A DNA stretch of 61,401 nt from a virus. This document shows positions 55,548-61,401 of this stretch, one piece after another. Every line of letters starts with the position of its first letter. Positions within the stretch are counted from its first letter, which is position 1. The DNA is taken from positions 1 to 61,401 of the IMG/VR virus record IMGVR_UViG_3300049032_000024. One strand, 5' to 3'. A program made the translations under genes and the position numbers. The notes beneath the pieces were generated by a model. It saw only the letters and a list, made by a program, of their open reading frames with translations. It was not told the origin of the DNA and made no database searches.

Positions 55548-56039
55548 ATGGGAGCCCCACGTAAGACACTTGCAGACCATCTGGCACGGCTGGACAGGTC
55601 TGACCCTGACGCTTGTTGGATATGGCCTCTGTCAGACAATGGTGATGGATATGGTCAGCTCACTGAGAACCGCGTAGCACACAGGGCGCATAAGTATTTC
55701 TATGAACGGCTGGTTGGTCCGGTACCTGAAGGTGCCATTCTGGACCACATGTGCCACGATCCAAACCTCTGTGCTGGCCGTAAGACCTGTATTCACCGAA
55801 AGTGCTGCAATCCTAAGCACCTGAAAGTGGCTACTCACAGGGAGAACCTGTTGAGAGGTAACACTTTGGCAGCAGGAAACAGTGTCAAAGAGGTCTGCGT
55901 CAACGGGCACGAGTTTACTCCCGAAAACACCTTCCACCGTAGGGGCGCAAGAGAGTGCCGTGAGTGTATGCGCCAACGCGCAAGGGATTCATACTGGAAG
56001 AAGAAAAATGAGGGTACTCAGCCAAGCTGTAGTAGCTAA
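55548..56039 (+). CDS. HNH endonuclease between terminase genes
   Basis: 163 aa from ATG. CWIWPLSDNGDGYGQL, VAHRAHKYFYERLVG, ILDHMCHDPNLC, CCNPKHLKVATHRENL, and a CVNGHEF...CRECMRQ zinc tail. HNH genes beside terminases assist packaging in some phages, but this one has the same plan as the other three in the window, so a homing role is as likely. Its 3' end overlaps the terminase start by 32 nt. Confidence 0.82.
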   Translation: MGAPRKTLADHLARLDRSDPDACWIWPLSDNGDGYGQLTENRVAHRAHKYFYERLVGPVPEGAILDHMCHDPNLCAGRKTCIHRKCCNPKHLKVATHRENLLRGNTLAAGNSVKEVCVNGHEFTPENTFHRRGARECRECMRQRARDSYWKKKNEGTQPSCSS

Positions 56040-57504
56040 GGCTAAAACTCAGCTCGAGAGTCAGAAGAAGCAAGAGCTTTACAAGCGGGATATCAAACTC
56101 TGGGCTTGGGATAAGCTGCACATTCACATTTGGTCAAAGCAGCAGGAGATTGCAGAAGCCCTTGTGGAGCACAAGAAGGTAGCTGTCAAGTCCTGCCACG
56201 GTTCCGGCAAGTCCTACTTCGCTTCCATCGTTGTTGCATGGTGGGTAGACACTCGCTACGGCACAGAGGCAGTCGTGGTGTCCACCGCGCCTACCTATGA
56301 GCAGGTCAACAAGATTCTGTGGCGTTATATCCGCCAGCACTGGGGCAAGAATGAACTCATGGGTAACGTCACTCAGACCGATGAGTGGAAGGACGCCAAG
56401 GGCGAGGTTGTAGCGTGGGGTAGGAAGCCTGCTGACACGAACACACAGGGCTTTCAGGGTATCCACTCTTCCGGTGGTGTGCTCGCGGTCATTGACGAAG
56501 CCTGTGGCGTCAACGAAACCCTGTTTACGGGTGTAGAAGCCATTACTACGGGCTCCCATGACCGTATTTTGGCCATTGCAAACCCTGATATTCCCAACTC
56601 GGAATTCGGGCGTATCTTCCTCAAAAATGACCCTTCATGGCATAAAATCACCATTTCGGCCTTTGATACCCCGAATTTCACTGGGGAATACATGCCGGAA
56701 ATCGCCAAAGCCGGTCTGGTGTCCATTGAATGGGTAGAAGACAAGAAACGCTCGTGGGGCGAGGATTCTCCCCGCTACAAGTCCAAGATTCTCGGTGAAT
56801 TCACCACTGAGGGTGGTAAGAACCTCTTCACGATGGAAACCCTCTCGAGGGGACACAACGTAGAGATTACCCCTTCCACCGAAACCCGCCCTGTTCTCGG
56901 CTGTGACATTGCCCGTTTCGGTGATGACTACACGGTGGTCTACATGTACCACGATGGCCACTTGAGGTTGTTGGACAAGTGGAACAAGACTGACACTGTG
57001 AAGACCGCTGAGAAGATTCGTGACCTTGCGTGGGAGCACGGCGCGATAGAAGTACGGATTGACGGCGTTGGCCTTGGCGGTCCGGTGGTGGATATGGTTG
57101 CTCACCAGTCTGACAATCGGTACGAGACTATCGGTATGGTGGGTAACGCTGCCAGCCCTGATCTGGACAACTGGATCAACGCGCGCGCGTACTGGTATGA
57201 CACCATGCGCGAGAAGATGTATAACCACAAGATTGACATTTCCATTGAGGATGACAAGCTTGAGGATGAACTTGGCGATCTGGAATACTTCTTCTCCAAG
57301 CGTGGCGCGGTGCAGATTGAGTCCAAGGACGAAATCATCAAGCGCACCGGCAAGTCTCCTGACTTCGCGGACGCAGCCTGCTACGCATGTGCTGATATCC
57401 CCGATCCCACCGCACCAGAATCCAAGCTCCAGCCGGGAGAGGAATACAGTCTGGGGCTCGAGGACTTCATGATGGAAATGGAAATGACCATCAGCCCTTT
57501 GTGA
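56008..57504 (+). CDS. terL: Terminase large subunit
   Basis: 498 aa from ATG. Walker A SCHGSGKSY at 62-70, Walker B VIDEACG from 161, a coupling segment AITTGSHDRILAIANPD, and the nuclease domain with GCDIARFGDDY (D300) and later SPDFADAACYA. It cuts and pumps DNA into the prohead through the portal. The start within the HNH gene suggests translational coupling. Confidence 0.93.
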   Translation: MRVLSQAVVAKAKTQLESQKKQELYKRDIKLWAWDKLHIHIWSKQQEIAEALVEHKKVAVKSCHGSGKSYFASIVVAWWVDTRYGTEAVVVSTAPTYEQVNKILWRYIRQHWGKNELMGNVTQTDEWKDAKGEVVAWGRKPADTNTQGFQGIHSSGGVLAVIDEACGVNETLFTGVEAITTGSHDRILAIANPDIPNSEFGRIFLKNDPSWHKITISAFDTPNFTGEYMPEIAKAGLVSIEWVEDKKRSWGEDSPRYKSKILGEFTTEGGKNLFTMETLSRGHNVEITPSTETRPVLGCDIARFGDDYTVVYMYHDGHLRLLDKWNKTDTVKTAEKIRDLAWEHGAIEVRIDGVGLGGPVVDMVAHQSDNRYETIGMVGNAASPDLDNWINARAYWYDTMREKMYNHKIDISIEDDKLEDELGDLEYFFSKRGAVQIESKDEIIKRTGKSPDFADAACYACADIPDPTAPESKLQPGEEYSLGLEDFMMEMEMTISPL

Positions 57505-57542
57505 TACTGTGGTGACTCACCTTTGGTAGAGGTGTGGAATGG

Positions 57543-57574
57543 AAAAGCCCCGTCTGAGCAACGGGGTTTTTTTT
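57543..57574 (+). terminator. Terminator after the terminase
   Basis: AAAAGCCCCGT-N7-ACGGGGTTTTTTTT. Confidence 0.92.
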
Positions 57575-57600
57575 CATGCCCTTTTTGCTCTGATGTAGAC

Positions 57601-57629
57601 TTGACAAAGAGTCATTCATCGTATAAGGA
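57601..57629 (+). promoter_or_regulatory. Late promoter, TTGACA-N17-TAAGGA
   Basis: Perfect -35; TATAAG at 15 bp is an alternative -10. Drives the portal gene, whose GTG is 7 nt further. Confidence 0.6.
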
Positions 57630-57635
57630 GCTTCC

Positions 57636-59234
57636 GTGACAACCACATTGGCTGAGGTCAAGCGCAGTGCTGAGATTGCTCGCTTGCAGGAATCAAACAC
57701 AGTGCTCTCCCAGAATCTTGAGATTCTGCAGGAGTCCTTTGCTGACGTTGTGTTGGCACTGGATGACGTAGGGTGGCGTCCGCTGGGTCCGTCTGAGGAT
57801 GCCACCGAAATCAAGCTGGACACCATCAAGAACGTAGCACAGACCACTCGAGGGCTTGTGGCTATCAACCCTCTCATCAAGCGTGGTGTGGCTGTCCGCA
57901 CTACCTACATCTGGGGTGAGGGAGTCAAGTTTGAGGGCATTGATGAAGATGACCCGCTGCTGACCGACAAGAACAACAAGAAGTTCTTCTTCAGCCCACA
58001 GGCTCAGGCTGAGCTGGAAGCTGTCATGGCTACCGATGGCAACCTGTTCACGCTCATCACCAAACCGGGCGGTGGCCGTAGGCGTCTCACCGACACCGGC
58101 CAGTCCGTCGCCAAGCTCACGCGCGTACCCATGCGCGAGATTACCGGCACCGTGAACAACCCCAACAACAAAGAGGATATCTGGTTCTACCGGCGCGAGT
58201 TCAAGGTAGTCCGCGAGTCCTACAAGACTGGTCAGGTCACTGAGCAGGACATGGTTTGCTGGTTCCCCGCCGATGACTACGACATGGAAAACGGCAAGCC
58301 GTTCACTATTCAAGGTAAGCCAGTAATCTGGAACTCCGCGATCCTCCACAATACCGCCAACAAGCAGGTTGGTTGGAAGTGGGGAGCTCCTGACCTCATG
58401 TCCGTCATCTTCTGGACTAAGGCGTACAAGGAATTCCTTGAGACTTCCGCAACGCTGGTCAAGGCTTACGCCCGGTTCGCCTTCAAGATCACTGCTCCGT
58501 CCGCCAACGGTGTCAAGAGTGCAGCTACTAAGGTGGCGGCACAGCCTACTCGTGACCCGCTCACTGGTGAGGTACAGAGCGTCGGCGGGACCGCCGTCAT
58601 GGGTATGGGTACCACCATGTCTACGATGGGCCGCACTGGCGGTTCTGTGGACTTTGACGCGGGTCTGCCGCTGGCCTCTATGGTGGCTGCAGGTCTGGAA
58701 ATCCCGCTGACCTCCCTGACCTCTGATTCCGGCTCTTCCAACCGCTCTGCGGCTGAGACTCTGGAAGCTCCCACGATGAAGGCTATGAAGGCACGTCAGC
58801 AGCTCTGGGGCTCGTACTTCTCCCGCCTGTTCGATTACCTTGGCAAGTCCGATGTGAAGGTCATCTGGGGCAAGATTGACGCTGGTGACCTGCTCCGCAA
58901 CCTGCAGGCTATCGCTGCTGTCACTCCGCTGAATGTGCTTCACGCTGAAGAGGTCCGCGACTTCGTAAAGACCACTCTGGAAATCGTCAATGACAAGGAA
59001 CTTCCCACTGAGGAAGAGCTTGGCTTGGTCTACACCGGCAATACTGAACTCGGTAAGGCCGGACTGAAGACAGCCCAGAATCCTCCTGCCCCTGTAGCAG
59101 GCGTGGCCACCAAACCGGGCACCACGCCGCAGCAGGGAGCCAAGAAGGCGCAGTCCGCGTCACCGTCCTACGGTGATAACAGCTCAAGGAAAGCTCAGGG
59201 TCAGCACAAGGCTTCGCAAGGACGTAACGGGTAG
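57636..59234 (+). CDS. Portal protein
   Basis: 532 aa from GTG with AAGGAG upstream. INPLIKRGVAVRTTYIWGEG, EAVMATDGNLFTLITKPGGG, WNSAILHNTANKQVGWKWGA, and LEIPLTSLTSDSGSSNRSAAETLE are standard portal segments; the last 60 residues are low-complexity. It forms the dodecameric DNA channel at one capsid vertex. Confidence 0.9.
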   Translation: MTTTLAEVKRSAEIARLQESNTVLSQNLEILQESFADVVLALDDVGWRPLGPSEDATEIKLDTIKNVAQTTRGLVAINPLIKRGVAVRTTYIWGEGVKFEGIDEDDPLLTDKNNKKFFFSPQAQAELEAVMATDGNLFTLITKPGGGRRRLTDTGQSVAKLTRVPMREITGTVNNPNNKEDIWFYRREFKVVRESYKTGQVTEQDMVCWFPADDYDMENGKPFTIQGKPVIWNSAILHNTANKQVGWKWGAPDLMSVIFWTKAYKEFLETSATLVKAYARFAFKITAPSANGVKSAATKVAAQPTRDPLTGEVQSVGGTAVMGMGTTMSTMGRTGGSVDFDAGLPLASMVAAGLEIPLTSLTSDSGSSNRSAAETLEAPTMKAMKARQQLWGSYFSRLFDYLGKSDVKVIWGKIDAGDLLRNLQAIAAVTPLNVLHAEEVRDFVKTTLEIVNDKELPTEEELGLVYTGNTELGKAGLKTAQNPPAPVAGVATKPGTTPQQGAKKAQSASPSYGDNSSRKAQGQHKASQGRNG

Positions 59235-59263
59235 TTGACAAACTGTTAGACTTGTGCTAACGA
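59235..59263 (+). promoter_or_regulatory. Candidate promoter, TTGACA-N17-TAACGA
   Basis: Immediately after the portal stop; GAAGGGA and the GTG of the fibre gene follow. There is no terminator between portal and fibre. Confidence 0.55.
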
Positions 59264-59281
59264 CTTCTTGAAGGGACTACA

Positions 59282-61401
59282 GTGGCACTTCCAGCCGGGG
59301 TAACTACCGCCAACCTAACGGTTGGCGCACCCGTCAGCTTTTCCGGTTTTCCAATTCGATCCAGTGTGCAGATTGTTCCTAGTGCCTTTTTAGTGCATTC
59401 TGCAACTGGTATTCCGCTTGTGAATCTAATTGAAGAAACAGCCACGCTTGAAAGCGTGGTAGGACAATTCACGTTGCCGCATACCGATCAGGCAGGTTTT
59501 CAGGATGAAAACGGTAATGCGTACACGAATTGGTATTACACGGCAACAATCAACTACAGCACAGATAGGGGGCCAGTTGGGAAGCCTCTGACTAAGGTTT
59601 TCCAATTGCCTTCTGGGCAAACCATTGTTGATCTTGACTTGCTTCCGGGCGGTGCCCCGGCAATGGCCTACTCTGCTCCGGTGGCTACTGTCACTTCTGT
59701 TGCAGGGTTGACTGGGGCTATCACAGGCTCTCAGATCATCAGTGCTCCAGAAGTTCAAACGGAACTATCTGCCACGATCCTTGACCAGATCGAGACGGAA
59801 GCGACGGACCCAACTGGCGTCCTGCCTGCCATCTTCGCGGGGTCCCGGCCGACTGCCGACACTGAGGGCACGGCCACCGCTTCGCTGGCTGCTGGCTCCA
59901 CCGCTACGGTCGTTATCACAGGCCACTCGCAGGTCTACGGGCAGGAGATTGGTGGCGCGGGCGCACCGGTCAACGGCTCTACCACGGCGCGTTCCGCGAA
60001 CCCGATCCCCGAAACGCTGCAGAACGTCCTAAACGCCGTGATCCCCGGCAAGGTCACCGTCGTCAACCAGGGATACCCTGGCGACACCACCACCGCATCC
60101 CTCACGCGCTGGGCCGCAGGAACGTCCGGCGACGTGGAGTTCATTTGGCTGGAGTCCAACGACTTCGTATCCTCACTGCCCATGGCAACCACAGTCGCCA
60201 ACACCGTGGCACTGATCGACCGTGCCCTGGCACGCGGATCACAGCCGGTCATTATCGGCGGGCACTCCAACTACGGGGCAGGCGAAGCGGGTGCACGGCG
60301 GGCCCGCTACCAGGCGATGGCGCGTGTCGCGGCGAAGATGGGCGTCCCGTTTATCAACGTGTCCTCACTACTGACCGGGCTCCCGACAGGCAGGGTTACA
60401 CAGTCGGACGGCACGCACCTGACCGCCGCCGCCTACGCGGCTATTGGCGTCAGGCTTGCCGCGTTCCTCGGGCCGCTCGGCGTCAACCCGCCCACGGTCG
60501 GCCCGAACAACACCGTGTACCCGCTCGCGCACTACTTCCGCGGCACGTACACCACCCCGGACCGGACCACGAACAGCCGCGACGGGTTCACCATCAAGAT
60601 CGACGCCGGCCAGAAGGTCATGCTCACCGTGGACGCGAACTCGCCCACGGACCCGATATTCTCGTTCTACACCTCGCCCAGCTACGGGACGGGCACGGGG
60701 CGCATCCGGTACGGGAACGGATTGGTCGGCGTCCCCGACCGGTCTTTCAGCCTCGCCCCGGTGGGTAGCTCCAATGGCCGATCCACCCGCGTCCGCGCCC
60801 AAACCCTCCCGGGTGGCCCGGATGTTCTCGTGATCGAGTGCACCACGGGCAGCATCGAAATTGACGCGATTGACTTCGTCGCACCCTACTCCGGGACGAA
60901 CACCTACGGCGGTTCAGCGAAGAGGATGGTCCGGTCCAACCTTGGCGGGGTGACCATCGGTGTCGCGGACGCCGCGATGGGATCGCCCATCGAGTCCGTC
61001 ACCGACGCCACTTCCCCGGTGGCCTTGGTGGACTCCGCCGGGGCCGGAGCGACGGCGCGGATTGACTATGACGTGGTGTTCCCTGACGGTGCGGCACTGT
61101 TCGCCACGTCATCGACCAGCACAAGCGAGCCGCTGTCCATCTATGGCGGTTACTTCATCGCACGGGCCACTACCGGGTTGCAGATCAGGCTGGCGAACGG
61201 TGGCCGGTCCACCATCGAAACCGTGGCATCTGTGTTCCCGGACGCGACGACGCCATTCGTTGGACGGTTCACGTTCTCTTTCGCGGCGGACGGCACCTTG
61301 ACCATCCTCAAGGACGGCGTCCAGGTAGGGGCGCCCGTCGCGTCAACGTGGCGGCACTACTACCCCGGCGCGTACGCCACCAACGGCAAGCCCTTGACCA
61401 T
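59282..61401 (+). CDS. Tail fibre / receptor-binding protein with SGNH domain (partial)
   Basis: 706 codons from GTG, then the window ends. Residues 1 to about 150 parallel the fibre at 445 (VALPAG, TGIPLVN, FTLPHTDQAGFQDENGNAY, VDLDLLP). The SGNH domain has GHS at 214-216 (His replacing Asp), a block III-like ESND, and DxxH at 376-379. Beyond about residue 390 comes a beta-rich, lectin-like section (YPLAHYFRGTYTTPDRTTNS; LSIYGGYFIARATTGLQIRL). Composition shifts from 27/60 G+C at 59401-59460 to 41/60 at 60481-60540. Confidence 0.85.
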   Translation, partial: MALPAGVTTANLTVGAPVSFSGFPIRSSVQIVPSAFLVHSATGIPLVNLIEETATLESVVGQFTLPHTDQAGFQDENGNAYTNWYYTATINYSTDRGPVGKPLTKVFQLPSGQTIVDLDLLPGGAPAMAYSAPVATVTSVAGLTGAITGSQIISAPEVQTELSATILDQIETEATDPTGVLPAIFAGSRPTADTEGTATASLAAGSTATVVITGHSQVYGQEIGGAGAPVNGSTTARSANPIPETLQNVLNAVIPGKVTVVNQGYPGDTTTASLTRWAAGTSGDVEFIWLESNDFVSSLPMATTVANTVALIDRALARGSQPVIIGGHSNYGAGEAGARRARYQAMARVAAKMGVPFINVSSLLTGLPTGRVTQSDGTHLTAAAYAAIGVRLAAFLGPLGVNPPTVGPNNTVYPLAHYFRGTYTTPDRTTNSRDGFTIKIDAGQKVMLTVDANSPTDPIFSFYTSPSYGTGTGRIRYGNGLVGVPDRSFSLAPVGSSNGRSTRVRAQTLPGGPDVLVIECTTGSIEIDAIDFVAPYSGTNTYGGSAKRMVRSNLGGVTIGVADAAMGSPIESVTDATSPVALVDSAGAGATARIDYDVVFPDGAALFATSSTSTSEPLSIYGGYFIARATTGLQIRLANGGRSTIETVASVFPDATTPFVGRFTFSFAADGTLTILKDGVQVGAPVASTWRHYYPGAYATNGKPLT

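Noticed and set aside
1-61401. Search for integrase, excisionase, Cro/CI-like repressor and attachment site
   Set aside because: No tyrosine or serine recombinase motif and no repressor with confident assignment found; temperate lifestyle cannot be claimed, and part of the genome may lie outside the window.

Overview
The window reads as most of the genome of a long-tailed (siphovirus-like) double-stranded DNA phage of an actinobacterium. The evidence is a complete head-tail module in the usual order, a tape-measure gene of 1655 codons, a WhiB-family regulator, many GTG/TTG starts with 4-nt overlaps, several apparently leaderless starts, and four HNH genes. An Arthrobacter-like host is my inference; no host gene fixes it. 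I see no integrase, excisionase or recognisable repressor.

Layout, with the window treated as one arc of a possibly circularly permuted genome. From 54.4 kb to the right end: two tRNA genes (Pro, Asn), terminase small-subunit candidate, an HNH gene, terminase large subunit, portal, and a first SGNH-hydrolase tail-fibre/receptor-binding gene that runs off the end. The left end carries a broken hexapeptide acyltransferase, then a second fibre gene with the same anchor domain but a different enzyme domain. Next come capsid protease/scaffold, decoration protein, major capsid protein, head-tail connectors, two tandem tail-tube paralogues, tail-assembly chaperones with a -1 frameshift, tape measure, minor tail proteins, and the lysis genes (amidase, holin, small membrane proteins) up to 20.7 kb. 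The late region is cut into separate units by terminators, several followed at once by a TTGACA-N17-TAnnnn promoter.

From 22.3 to 45.7 kb almost everything is on the minus strand: RuvC-like resolvase, family A DNA polymerase, primase/helicase, a tmRNA-like RNA, a DUF669-like protein, a RecA-like ATPase, a Cas4/RecB-like nuclease, WhiB, a MazG-like protein, an RNA-repair set (two different RNA ligases and a kinase/phosphatase), a DGQHR-motif protein, a superfamily II helicase, three HNH genes and many tiny overlapping genes, several with paired cysteines. Three minus-strand promoters sit inside large inverted repeats. A DnaQ-like exonuclease lies just before this block on the plus strand.

The most unusual part is 45.7-52 kb. 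A noncoding stretch of about 1.1 kb holds ten DnaA-box-like 9-mers (six exact), all in one orientation, most about 21 bp apart. It is followed by a plus-strand operon of unrecognised genes in which three intergenic gaps carry the same two-hairpin RNA element with compensating base changes. A second noncoding stretch of about 1.1 kb then carries an AT-rich repeat (shared with 21.0 kb) and a near-perfect parS (ParB-binding) palindrome. Together these look like a chromosome-style origin and partition region carried by the phage, or a device to recruit or titrate host DnaA and ParB. Small plus-strand genes, some leaderless, bridge from there to the tRNAs and terminase.
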